Origin: Nageia nagi
Lineage: Eukaryota > Pinophyta
Direction of reading: 5' to 3'
NCBI GenBank assembly: GCA_050084985.1
Contig: JBITNC010000001.1
Coordinates: 31,186,001 to 31,250,000 of the forward strand
DNA: 64,000 nucleotides
The position numbers and the translations under genes were made by a program. The notes beneath the pieces were generated by a model that made no database searches, was not told where the DNA came from, and worked only from the letters and a program-made list of their open reading frames with translations. Positions 45,560 to 57,679 of this stretch are shown here, piece by piece. Every line of letters starts with the position of its first letter. The stretch's first letter is position 1.

Positions 45560-46830
45560 ATCTTTTAACTACTTTATGGCATGTGTAGTGGAGATCAAAC
45601 TCTTCAAGTTTTATGATCTAGTTGGATATTCTTCCTTGAAAATATGGTTTTGATAGCAAATACCTTGGTAGATAAGCTTGATCCATAATGAAGGTAGTAT
45701 TTGTGATCATGTAGTGCCTTAATTTTTGAGTTGTGTAGACTATGGCATAACACAACTTTTCAATTGGTGGGCAATTGATTTTTGCATTTTGTAGTATTTT
45801 GGGAAAATAGTAAATGGACATCTCCTTATTTTCATAATCAAATTATATAAGGATTATCCCAATAGCATTGGCTATAGTAGAGATGTATAAATATAGAGGC
45901 TTGATGTGATCATATAGTTGCAAAATAGGAGGGCTAAGCAAGTAACTCTTGATGTCTTTAAATACCTTTTGACACTTCTTTATCCATATGAACCGATTCC
46001 CCTTATTGAGTAAATAAACTAATGGATTTGTTCTATTTGCTATGTGATCCATGAACCTCTTAACTACTTGTAACTTTCCTTGAAGACTTCTAAGCTATCT
46101 TATATTTTTTGGTGGAGGAATACCCATTATAACTTTGACCTTTTTAGGATCTATCTCTATGCCTCTTCTAGATACAATGTAACTAAGCAAATTGCCACTA
46201 GAAATGCCATAAACATACTTCTTAGAATTTAGCTTTTAGTTGAATTTTCTCATCCTCTTGAAAATGACCCTTAAGTCCTCTAAATGATTTTCCTTCTAAG
46301 TAGATTTAGCAAAAATATCATCAACATAAACCTCAACTAATTTATGAATAATATCATGGAACATAGATACCATTTATCTTTGATATTTTTCTCCTATATT
46401 TTGAGGTAAAAGGGCATGATCACCCAAAAAAATGTTCCTTAAGGTGTGGTGAAGGCTAGCTTATGATATTCCTCTTTTTTGATTTGATTGTATCCTTAGA
46501 AAGCATCCATGAATGATAACATCTCATGTCCTGCTATAAAATCCATAATTATGTTAATGTATGAAGATGGAAATTTTTCCTTTAGATAAGATTTTTTAAA
46601 ATCTATGAAATCTATGCAACATCTAATTTCTCCATTTGGTTTTAGAGCTAGAATGATGTTGGCTAACTAAGGTGAATAGTAAATTGGTTTAATGAATCCT
46701 ACTTTATGATATTTATCAATATCCTAATTAACTAGTAAAGAGTGTTTTGGATGTATTAGTATTATTTACTATTTTATATGCTTGGCACCTTCCTATACCA
46801 TCAAATTATGAGTTATAAAGTTTGGATGTA
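45560..46830 (-). pseudogene. RT and first RNase H of the second Tat-type element
   Basis: RT remains: PNGEIRCCIDFIDFKKSYLK, then AGHEMLSFMDAF, YNQIKKEEYHKLAFTTP and FLVAICLVTLYLEEA-like frames. RNase H parts: LYIYTSLANAIGI, LPPIEKLCYAIVYTTQKLRH-like sequence near 45750, and MTNTTFIMDQAYLPRYLLSK-like sequence near 45680. There are frame changes every 100-200 bases. Domain order matches the level 2 element. Confidence 0.68.
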
Positions 46831-48089
46831 ATCCTATCATGTCACTGTATTCCTAAGAAAACATGTCCTTAAACTTTGTTAAGAAATTATGATACATTTA
46901 TTATCTTTCTTAATGATTCATATTCCAATCTAAATGATCTTTGGTAAATATTTTGTACCAATGTTGATCTCAATAAGAGGCTCATTCAACCAAGGTATCT
47001 ATTCACCCAATTGAGAAAGGTTAGCTAATGCTCCCAATCTCATTATGACATGAGAGAAAGAATGTCACATAAAGACAAACACACCCTTAGCTACCTAGCC
47101 TACTCTAGGTAATGAAAGAAAAAGGTATACTAGTGTATTAGGGAAGAACCTACTGCATCCTCCATATCCTCTCCAAAATAGGATAAGTAACTATGCCTTG
47201 CCTCTTGGGATGGAATAATTTGAACTCTGATTATGCCCCCCAACATGTTCAAGATTACATCATCTATTTCAAACACATAAATAGATCTAGAAACTATCAT
47301 GTCTAGCATAGGGTAAGAGGAATCATAATTTATTTTGTCAACATGGGCGCTAGGATTAGCATGGGAATGAAAATTAGTGTGGGTGCTAGAGCTAATATGG
47401 GAGCTAGCCTTTCTTGGAGATTTGCCCTTGATTTTTGATGCTAATTCAACCATGTTATTTGATTGTACATCTAAATCTAGTTTAAACTCTTCATCATTTA
47501 TTTAAGAGATAAAATTTCTCTAATTTACCTTCTTTATTCCTAAGATATTATTTCCTTCATTTGACTCAAACAACTTCATAGGTAACTCTTCAATTCCATG
47601 TTCATTTCTCCCAAGACCTTTACCATTGTATCTTTTGGATTCCATGTACTATGGTATCAATGGTGTATAACATTATATTTTTCTTGTATTCTTATTGACC
47701 TTTACATAGGATACCACTTTTTTGTTATTAGTATCTTTTTTTAACTTTGATTTTGAAGTATCAATATTAAAAAATGTCACCTTGACATTATCCTCTTATG
47801 ATTTTGATAGATCTTGATTACATTTATAGTAATTAGGGTAGTGTGGGTATAGATATGAACACAAGAATTGATGTTGGCATGGATGCATATATTTAAACAC
47901 CTATCACTTTGTATAGTTGCATAGTATCATTATCTTCTTTGTCTTCTTCACTAGCTTCATCATTATCCTTAGGCATTTCAATATTTTGATATGTAACTAT
48001 GGTATTTCCAACTTGTACCATCATGTTTGGATTTTATTCTATTGATTATAGTACATATTCATGTCCATCATGGTAAAAATTAATCAAAA

Positions 48090-49760
48090 TATATAATTTA
48101 GATGGTACACACCTCATAGGATGTATCTATGTTCTCCCAAGGAGGATTTCATAAGGGAACTCCTTATCTAGCACATAAGTCATAACTTCCACTATATTTG
48201 GTCCTAATTAAATTGGAAACATGATGTTTCCAACACATTCTTTGCTATCAATTTCATAACCTATGATATTGTACTTCTTTTACATGAATTTTAGCATCAT
48301 CTTATCACCAAACTTCTTTAAGAAGTTAATGGACCAAATATTTAAACCTATACCACCATCTACAAATGCATGCTTGATTATTTTTCTTAGCATATTTACA
48401 CATATATGGATTAGCAAGCATTTTTACATGATATCATCACTAATAATTTCATGTTTAGTAAATGTGATAGCATTTTTAAAACAACCATTAGTACTAATGT
48501 GCTAGTAGAAATATCTGTATCAACATCAATACCACTAAGAAGTTTAAATAGTGCTAATTTGTGTACTCAAGATGTTTTAAATAATTCAAGCAAACTAATT
48601 TTAGCATTTGTATTTTAAATATTTTGTAGAATACTCTTTTTTGCATTTATCTTTCCTCTTTTTGTTAAGAGAAGTTTTAGAAGGTACTTCTTTTGTAGCA
48701 CAAACTAGGTTAGGAATACCTTTCTTTGATCATCTAGTTGCATTACATGTTTGTTCACCATCTGAATCTTCTTTTAGACTAATTTCATCACAAAACTTAA
48801 TAGGTTTACCATTATCATAATATATAATCATATTCACCATATTGATAGAAGGTAGTTCCTAATTTTTTACTTTGAGTACATCCTTTTTATATGAAACTAT
48901 ACCACTATCCAAAAAGTATTTCAACTTCTTTCTCAAAACATAACAACCTATTGTATTATGTCCTTTGATATTATGATATTTTCAAAATTGATTTTCCTTA
49001 TAGCAATTAGGCTTTTCATCATTAGGTCCATATTCTTTTCCTTTAATTTTTTTTATTAAACCCTTATCCAAACAATCTTCAAACATTTTGTTAGGGTTAC
49101 CAGTAATGGACACATTTGTTTAGTTTATTTTCTATCTATAGGTTTGTCTTGATGGGATGGTTCAACTACATTAATTGAAGTATCATCCTTTTTATTATAG
49201 GGTTTCTTATCATTGTATTTGTTAAAGGAGGATGATATATACTTAAGAAAATTAGACCTTAATAATAATTTTTCTTTCTCAATAAGCAAATGAATAATAT
49301 GCATAAATGAACCATTAACATGTTCAATCCCTTTTTCACCAAGAATAGGATGAATGTTTTCAAGGAATACCTTTTCAATGAAGCTCTCTTCCCCCTTCTT
49401 ATCAATGGACCTCCAAATATTTATGAATATAGGAGTGAACTTATCCAACCTCTTCATTTGACCTTGCTTATAATGGATCAAATATTTCAAATTATCTAGT
49501 TTCTTCACATTGCATCTGAAGTGATCCTTATGTCAAATCAACTAGTGAAGGTTCCTAAATTTGATGCATGATTACTAGCATTTGTGCTACTATTAGCATT
49601 GATGTTGATGGTAGTACCTATACTAATGTGTCCATTATTTTGCTAGTCTAAGTGATAATTTGAACTATTGATGTAGATGGTTTCATAGTGAGTGCTTGAA
49701 ACTCAGGCATTGCCATTAATTTGGTCAATACTTTAAGAATTATGCTCACCAATAATTTGG
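48090..49760 (-). pseudogene. Protease and gag remains of the second Tat-type element
   Basis: Protease: DGGIGLNIWSINFLKKFG, then YEILLGRT-stop-IHPMRCVPS, matching the DxGSxLN and YxxLLGRxWIH landmarks (Gly replaces the usual Ser after DGG-I). Gag: LDKFTPIFINIWRSIDKKG and GIEHVNGSFMHIIHLL in 49508-49125, basic toward the end (PYNKKDDTS). The linker 46830-48000 includes a Ser/His/Asn-alternating stretch (47336-47450). Confidence 0.55.
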
Positions 49761-50246
49761 TCAAGAATTCAAGAAATTTGGTATTATCAATATATGAGAA
49801 GGATATGTTAGTAATTATTCATTCTATCCAATATTGGTGATCATACCTCATTAGTAGGAATTTCATTATAATCATATTTTGAAGTATTTTGTAGAGTAAT
49901 GTATCTTTATCCCCAATAAATATAAATATATTATCAAACTATTAGGTTATGACTATGAGCTTGTATCACAAAAGGAAAGAAAATGTATTGGTTGATGTCC
50001 TTTCATAAAAAATTGAAGAACTAGAAACATTACAAGAAATCTCTTTACTGATTTTATGATTATTAGCCAAAATACAACAAGAATGTCATAATGATAGCTC
50101 TAATCAGACATTGATTTAATAGCTCCAAAGAAACTCTTCTAGGAAATTACATTTCACCAAGAGTAATTAAGTACTTTGATACAAAGGATGGATTATATTA
50201 TGCATTAAATATTCTTGCTAAGATTAAGTACTCTATGAATTACAAG

Positions 50247-50247
<1 letters not shown>

Positions 50248-50298
<51 letters not shown>
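50248..50298. repeat. (TA)n microsatellite
   Basis: Almost pure TA dinucleotide run abutting the left arm of the inverted repeat at 50299. Confidence 0.95.
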
Positions 50299-50301
<3 letters not shown>

Positions 50302-50375
50302 GATGTTGATTTTACACTAACAAATGAAAATAGGAAACAACTTGTATTAACGGTTCATAAAATACATACACACAC

Positions 50376-50406
<31 letters not shown>

Positions 50407-50497
50407 ATTCCATTTATGTATATATGTATGTATTTTATGGACCATTAATACAAGTTATGTCCTATTTGCATTCATTATTGTATAATCAACATCTTCC
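50299..50497. repeat. Imperfect inverted repeat with ~71-bp arms around a (TG)n core
   Basis: The left arm 50299-50369 (GAAGATGTTGATT...AAAATACATAC) pairs with the right arm about 50426-50496 at about 62 of 71 positions. The spacer holds ACACACATATGTGTGTG and a TG run (50379-50406). The flank is TA-rich on the left. It could be a MITE-like insertion at TA or a hairpin; no superfamily can be assigned. Confidence 0.75.
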
Positions 50498-51012
50498 ATT
50501 TTATATTTTTTTTATCTTGCACTTGTTTGTAGATAAGAACCCAAATGATCAAATTTATCAAAATTATCAAGTCAATCAACATCCCTTGTAAGACACTATG
50601 GTTTTATGAATAATTGCAAAAGAGTGGCCCAATCATTTAATAGGATGAAATAAAATAAGATATCAAGATTTTTTTATAGAATATGATGTTTGGAAATAAA
50701 AAAAGGATGTAACAATGGGAAATCTAGGACTACTTTAGCCTCTTTTGATACCCATACACACTTGGATTCACATTTATATCAATTTCATTGAAGGTTTTTT
50801 GAAGTATTATGGTAAATATGGCTTTATGGTGGTTGTGGATCAATTTTATAAGTTGATAGTACATTCATTTCCTCCAATATAAAAATCTATATTTCATATT
50901 ATGAACATGAATAAATACAAGATACGGATTCATATTCAAGGGTGACCTTTGAGTTGCATATGGAATTTTCATTATCTATTCCTTATTACTCCTAATATTA
51001 AATTAATTTAGT

Positions 51013-52620
51013 CTAACAATTCCCCCTTAACTTGAATGGATTTGTAAGTCCATGCATATTCTTGAAATTGTCAAACTTTTCTTGCCCAAGCACCTTGGTG
51101 AAGATATTTGTAGTTTGGTCATTAGTAGAGTAATGTTTCACTTGAATTATTTTGACCTATACATGATGTTAAATCAAATTATACTTAATTTTTATGTGCT
51201 ATTTTTAATCATGAAATTAAGGATTTGTGATCAATTATATTGCAAAAGTATTATCAAATAAAAATAGATTTGGATGCTTCTATTTATCCTCCAAATCGTC
51301 TAATATATTTCTAAGTTGCATAGTATCCTTTGTTTCCTATGAAACATCCACATATTATTCTTCTATAATGGAATATTCCCAAATGGATTCATGTGGTGAT
51401 CTCCAAAAGATAGCTATTTATCTAATACTCATGGAATATCTTAAAGTAGATACTTTATTCTCTTTATTTCTATCAAAGTTTGAAACTAAATATGCAATCA
51501 ATTTGAAGTATCCCACCTTTGAATATTTGAGTCCTAATTCTTATGTTCCCTTAAATATCTAAGGACTCTCTTTCCTACATTTTAATATCCTTCACATGAT
51601 TTTTGTATTAACCAAGAGAGAATTCCAATTGTAAATGAAATATCTAGTCTAGTTATGGTTCGATAAATGAACTTCTGACAAGTTATCTATATTTTATATT
51701 ATCCTTAAATTATTTCCCTTGAATATATGTTAACTTAAAATTTTATTCTATTGGAGTAAAAAGAGGATTACAAACTACCATGCCAAATCTATTCACCTAC
51801 TTTGAAATGTACATTATTTGGGAAATGAAAATATACCTTGAATTTCATGTCTCACTTCAATTCCCAAGTAGTAATGAAGATGTCCTATGTCTATAATTTC
51901 AAAACCTTTCTTAAAATATTATTTTGTAGATGCAATGAAACTCTCATTATTCCTTATTATCAAAATATCATCTAGATACACCATAAGAAATATAACAATG
52001 TTTCTAATTTTCTTGTCAAATAAAGTTACATCATGAAGATTAAAGTGCTTAAAATTGATCTTTAATATATCCTTGATGATCTTTTCATACTATGTATGAG
52101 GGGATTTATTATGGACATATATAAAATTGATGAGATTGCATACCTTATGTTCTTTACCCTTCACTATATATTCTTGTAGTTATTTCATGAACACATTTTC
52201 CTTCAAATCACCATTGAAGAAAGTAGTCTTCATATACACCTAATGAAATCTTCACCCATATTGAGATGACATTGCCAATAAATAATGAATGGTATTACAC
52301 TTAGTTGTAGGGGAAATGGTCTCATCATAGTAAATACCTTCTTTCTATACAACGCCCTTAGCCATAATCCATCCTTTATATTTTTCAAGTGAGTCATCTA
52401 ATTTGTAATTATTTTTGTAGATCCACATGCAACATATCAATTTTGTTCCATATGGAGGATCCACCAAATTCCAAGTACCATTCTTGATGAGAGAATAATA
52501 CTTATTATTCATGGAAGTTGACTCATAATCAGTAGTAAAATTCAATTCATAATCAAATAAATAATGTATATCATAGCAGGAAATCCTAGTTCCCATCTTC
52601 TCAACTTGATTATAGTAAAC
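51013..52620 (-). pseudogene. Ty1/copia RT remains with polypurine tract and LTR start
   Basis: On the minus strand: EYESTSMNNKYYS-type entry is read as TSMNNKYYSLIKNGTWNLVD (52540-52480), then WIYKNNYKLDD, KEGIYYDETISP, and FFNGDLKENVFMK. The catalytic block VYLDDILIIRNNE (about 52000-51955) has both Asp kept. HLHYYLGIEVRHEIQGI follows. RNase H is mostly unreadable. The end has AAGGGGGAAT followed by TGTTAGACT (51018 leftward), a polypurine tract and LTR start. Stops are frequent. Confidence 0.75.
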
Positions 52621-54059
52621 ACTTTCAAGTGTTTTTGAGGTATATTTAGGAACCTTCTATGATTTTTTTAGTTTCTAAATAGGTTGAGAACATGCTATAG
52701 TCCCATAAATATATAACCTACCAATCCCATCAATTATATAATCTAATAAAACTTATAAAACTAATAAAAATGAAGGATGTTGTTATTATGGAGGATGTGT
52801 TTGTGCTATAGGAACAAGTTTTTCATGAAAAAGAATAATTGTTATAGATTCTAAATTTTTATCTAATATAGGAATCCCCCTATCAAGATTTTAGAATCTC
52901 GTAATCAAATTTAATGAAATTATTTCCATGGATAAATATTGAAAGAATTCATTTCTTCAATAAATTTTAATATTTCAAATATTTTATTTGGAACAAATTT
53001 AAAGTGGTAATTTAGTGGAAGGGTGTATATTTTTAATTTTTTTTTTATTTACACACCTTATCCACTTCATATTTCAATGTATTTTGGTGAGACATAAATA
53101 TCTTATGTACTCCTCCTTGTAGCATGAGATCCACATCAAACTTGGTCAAGGGATCCTTCATGTGGCTTGGCATGGGAAACCACTCCTTCTAGAAGCTACA
53201 GCAAAAGACTTCATCACTAATAATGTACATGCCATAATGTGTTAGAGTACTTATCATAATTAAATATAGTAAGACATCTCCAACATGCATGTATGGTAGC
53301 TGGACATTAATTTCATTTTATGGAGATCATTATTCTATTTATATTGGTTGCTACCTAGTTTCTTATGATTATTGTTACTTGTTGGTAGTGTTACTGCTAT
53401 CTCTTATATGGGTCAAGCAGATCTTCCTCCATTGGTGGAGTTGAGAGGTGTGTGATTCTTAGAAACAACCCATGAGTGAACCATGATACCATGTTTCTTC
53501 TTCCTTTTCTATTGGTGGCATAGATAAAGGAGTGTCTTGCTACTCTTGGTAAGTAATAGTGAATGAGTGCCCCATGGCATGTTGAATTACCTTCATGTAT
53601 CTATTGGCAATATTTAAGGTTAATACAAATTTTACAACCTATTAATCCTTGCAAAATTAGTGTGGATATTGTTCTTACAACTCATTAAGAATACCATTAC
53701 ATATCCATTTAGTGCATGGGGATGTTGAGTATCTTAACTACACTTTACTGACATAGTTTGTATGTAGAGAACTACCTGATTTATTTTTTGAAGAATATAG
53801 TCTATAATACTCATTAGGAGTAGGTACTTTATATTTATAGAAATATAAGGAACATTAAATTTAATATTAGGTGTTCATATACTTAGTTTTCAATTATATC
53901 CATTTTATGTATGCATTCTATAGAAAAACATATTCATTGTGTATTTCTAAAGTAAAACCAATAAGTTTTCAAGGATATTTCTTCCACCTCACACTTCACT
54001 TTTTATGGGTATTTAGTATTTGGAAAGGAATTTTCAATACCTTGCCAAGGGTATTGTTG
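52621..54059. other. Unassigned decayed sequence
   Basis: No domain recognised. A possible minus-strand TGGTATCATGG near 53484-53495 could be a weak copia primer site, but no matching LTR could be shown. Confidence 0.35.
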
Positions 54060-54860
54060 AAATATTTTTAATGATCCCTAATATTAAACTAGGTAAAAAT
54101 TATACTAAACATTCATATTTGATCATAGGAACAATAATCTGAAGTATAACAAAATGAAAATACATAAAGCAACACTCAAACTATTGGATCAAGATAATAC
54201 CAATGTGATAATGATAAAGGGATCAAGAGATAGCTACATAATTGTAAATCCTTACCTAGGAGAAGATCATTTTATGCATACTAATCTTGTCAAAAAGAGG
54301 TAACTTTGATGTGTAAACTCCATAAACAATAGCAACAACAAGATCAACATGAATGTTTATGGGAGTGTAAACGCTAGATTTCAAAATAATAATGCAAGTA
54401 CACACACTAGCACTAGTGTTAGGGTTACAGTCAAATGAGATTCACCATCAAGGATCAATGATAGAATAATATTGATAAGTTGATCCATACTTATTATTAT
54501 GAAATATGGGGTGACAAATATGCTTGAGTGATAACAAGATCCCAATTTCAATAGGCAACATTGAGAAACACCTATAAGTAGGTACCAATTATCAAGATGA
54601 AATATTAATGCTTTTCCATGTAATAATAATTACATTTAAATATTAAAGAGTACATCCACATAGAAGCTAGTATCGATGCTGGGGTACTTGAACAAATAAA
54701 GAAAACATTACACAAGACATGTCTTAAGTGGGCCAACATAACATATATGATATAATACAATAAAATGGTATAATATTAACATAATAGAACACCTAAGAGG
54801 GGAACACCTTAGGTGGAACAAAATTAGATATTAATAGGTATATAAAACCCAATACTTTAT
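54060..54860. repeat. LTR-like sequence related to 41573-42489
   Basis: Shares diverged blocks with the second Tat-type LTR: GAGTGATAACAAGATCCCAA, GTAGGTACCAATTATCAAGA and a TGCTTTTCC segment in the same order. It may be a solo LTR or the displaced 5' LTR. Ends not defined. Confidence 0.5.
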
Positions 54861-55747
54861 GTGATATTTTTTAACATTCATCCATGTTTTTCTTATCAAC
54901 TCAGTCCATACATTTTCCAAATTGATAGGATTTCATGTTGTGAAGAATTAGTAGAGATTTATGTATCCTCTTGAAATGATTATTAGATATTTATATAATT
55001 TTTAATATTATAAACACATATAACACTTAGAATATCCATTTATAAATTCCAATATTTTTTAACATTATTTTCACCCCTATGTGTAGCTTATCAATTGTAA
55101 AAATATGTAGCAACTAAGTTTCCTTATATCCAAAAATTACCAAATTTATTTTGCTCTAAATATTTTAGGTATTTTATATTGGTAAAGTTGAATTTTTATG
55201 ATTTACAACCATATAATAAATGACCCATATTTTTCAATAATTTCCAAAGATACAACACTTTGATAGCATCTCATTCAGTAGCAAACAACTCTAGTTGATG
55301 ACTAGAATGCATCTTGGCGACCCTGACTCTAGACCTGATTCGCAAGAAATATGCTGATATATTTTGGAGATGGGATACATAATTGGAAATTTTATATTCA
55401 ATATATTTTTAAAAATATATCATAAGGTATACTTTTTTGAAGTTTTATTTTATGATATGGTCATCGTATTTACATTAGTCACCACATTTCTTGGTCATAA
55501 TATTTCTGGCAATTTTGGTAACTCAATTTCAAATGTAGATTTTTAGAGATATATAAATATAATTAAAATGTAAGAGTAATTATTGGAAATATATCTTCAA
55601 TATACTTCAAATAATATATAAGTTTTTATTATTTTATTTGCTAAATCTTAGTGACCAAGCTAATAATTACAACCCTTTATTCTTATACTACATGTCGACA
55701 AAGGAGTTCACCAAAATATTTGATTTGAATTGGATTGTATTGATATT
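54861..55747. other. Unassigned AT-rich sequence
   Basis: I see no gene, LTR terminus or clear repeat in this stretch. Confidence 0.4.
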
Positions 55748-56424
55748 TGTAGGAGTACTTATTCCAAAGGTATATATGCTTTAATATCAATCAAAGGTTA
55801 AAAACTAAAGGTAATTAGTGATAAAAACCATGTTGTTAACATCCTAAGTCTATTATTTTTAAACCATTAATAGCCTTGGTTCTGATGGGTCAGCAATGGA
55901 AATTAAAGGGGCATTGGTAATTCAAATAGTTGAGTGGATCAAGATAAATAATTTGCATCTTGGAGACATTTCCAAGCCTATTTAAATGCATGCTACTCTC
56001 TTGATTCACAACCTTAGCTTAGAGAATTTTGGGATTGTAAAGATTTAAAGGCTAAGAGACATTCCAAAGTTTTTGTAGTTTTAAAGTTCTTCTTGATATA
56101 GGATATTATAGTAACATAATAGGATATGTTATTGCCATTATTTTGATGGTATATCTTTATATTCATGTAATATTATAATTTCCATATACAATGAGAAGAG
56201 AAGGTTCCAATTCCATGCTGAATTAGCCTACATTGGGTGAATTAGGGTAAGTCATTATGTTGATCTTGTTGTATATGATTGAGATTGTTAATTTGTAGTT
56301 TTACAGTGTGTAGTTTCAAATTTATATCTAATTTTATGTGTCTCATAATGGTGAATATTTTTTTTTATTTGAATCTATAAGTGAGGATCCAAGTATGCTA
56401 TAAGCATCCAATGATTATGGATCA
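55748..56424 (+). repeat. 5' LTR of the gypsy element
   Basis: 677 bp. Shared blocks with the right LTR include CAAATAGTTGAGTGG, GTCTCATAATGGTGAATATT and TATGCTATAAGCATCCAATG. Confidence 0.88.
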
Positions 56425-56426
56425 CA

Positions 56427-56438
56427 TGGTATCAGAGC
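56427..56438 (+). other. Primer binding site of the gypsy element
   Basis: TGGTATCAGAGC two bases after the LTR, complementary to initiator Met tRNA. Confidence 0.88.
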
Positions 56439-56559
56439 TTGTGTGTATAAAATTTAGGGCCAAAATTTTGGGAATTTCATAATATAAATAGTGTGATTTT
56501 TGATGTTCAAGAGGAGCTATCAAAGATCAAAATTGATTTTATAGGATCCTAAGATTGGT

Positions 56560-57640
56560 CAAAGGTCCAGAGTGAATAAAATGGATGATTTGGAGGAGCA
56601 ACATTCTACTATTTGTACCATATCAAATATTGATTTTGAAAGGAGATTTTTGGCAATAGAGAATCATTTGGCTGAGTTGTTGGGGCTTTTGGACTAACTA
56701 CAAATATCAATCAAAGGAAATAAAATGAAGTTGGAGGACCTAATTCATCATGTTCATTAGATCAAGTTCCATTCAAGGTAGAGGCTAAAGTGGACATTTA
56801 TACTTTTGGTGGAGAGGTTGATGTGGAAAAGTTGAACAAAAATTATTGAAAAAATTTGAGGTTTATTTCCAAATTCATAGTGTTGTAAATGATGTTGATA
56901 AAATCTCTTTTTCTAGATTAAATATGGGTGTACATGCTTTAGTTTGATAGAAAATCCATGTAGAAACTCTTAGTCATGAACACTTATTGAAAGTATCTTC
57001 TTGGGTTGAATTTAAGAACATCTTAATAGATCAATTTTATCCATTGGGATATCATAATAAATAGTAAATGAAATGGTAATGTTTTAGACAACAAAGAGGG
57101 CAATTGATTCAAGAATAAACCATAAAATTTAAGAAATAAGCTACTTTTCTTGGGGTTTTAGTAGAAGATCCTTAAAATTTAATGAATTACATTAGAGGTT
57201 TACATAGTCATTTGCAAAATATTATCATGTTGTTTAATCCTACTAATGTTGATCAAGTGTGTGTGCAAGTGCAATACTTAGAAAAGGATGTTAAATCAAG
57301 GAGATAATATCATGAATCTAAGAAGGTTTCTAATTCAAGGAAAGGATAGGATAAATATAAATCTCAAATAAAGGCAAAGGTAAGTAAGAAAATAAGATCA
57401 TTGATACTTTGAAAAAGAAAGAAGGTGATAATAGACATTATATTCATTATGATAAAGATGGTCATGTTGATCATAAATGTTCAAAAATTAATATAGAATT
57501 ATGTCCATCTAAGAAAAAGAATAAGGAGAAAACTAATACTATGATTCCTAAATGTGAGGATATTGAAGGAAGTTTAGATGTTGATGAGAAACTAAATTGT
57601 TCAGCCATTCAAAAGGTTAAATAATATCAAGAATTGAATA
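56560..57640 (+). pseudogene. Gag of the gypsy element
   Basis: Retrotrans_gag region near 56980-57260: SSWVEFKNILIDQFYPLGYH, TFLGVLVEDP, NYIRGLHSHLQNIIMLFNPT and VQVQYLEKDVKSR. A Lys-rich stretch and a knuckle-like HYIHYDKDGHVDHKC (near 57437-57481, two Cys positions lost) follow, then CPSKKKNKEKTN. Stops occur in the N-terminal part. Confidence 0.75.
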
Positions 57641-57679
57641 ACAAAGAATTCTTTTATTCCACCTCAAAGTCCATATTAA

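Larger units (their letters stand above)
41573..49880 (-). mobile_element. Second Tat-type gypsy element, older, 5' part missing
   Basis: In element sense (minus): gag remains (49760-48560), protease (48400-48090), linker, RT (46830-46130), RNase H (46130-45560), archaeal RNase H (45545-45030), integrase (44900-43990), spacer, polypurine tract (42506-42489) and an LTR (42489 to about 41573). No PMD gene is present. A sequence related to its LTR occurs at 54060-54860, but plus-strand gypsy and minus-strand copia remains intervene, so pairing them is uncertain. Much more decayed than the nest level 2 element. Confidence 0.72.
49880..50880 (+). pseudogene. Gypsy RNase H end and integrase remains, interrupted by an inverted repeat
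   Basis: Near 49935 LLGYDYELVSQKERK, with a frame change to ENVLVDVLS-stop-KIEELE, is the RNase H-to-integrase joint of chromovirus-like elements. After the low-complexity insert (50240-50510) come YQDFFIEYDVWK, NLGLL-stop-PLLIPIHTW, YINFIEGFFEV and YGFMVVVDQFYKL (50640-50880), the integrase zinc region and first part of the core. Same strand and clade as the relic at 8930-9641 and 40943-41590, so it is probably its continuation. It breaks near 50880. Confidence 0.62.

Noticed and set aside
50382-50591. Open frame beginning with alternating Cys-Val
   Set aside because: It is a translation of the TG microsatellite and the right arm of the inverted repeat.
53484-53495. Possible copia primer site on the minus strand
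   Set aside because: The core TGGTATCATGG departs from the initiator-Met site and no LTR with a partner could be shown beside it.
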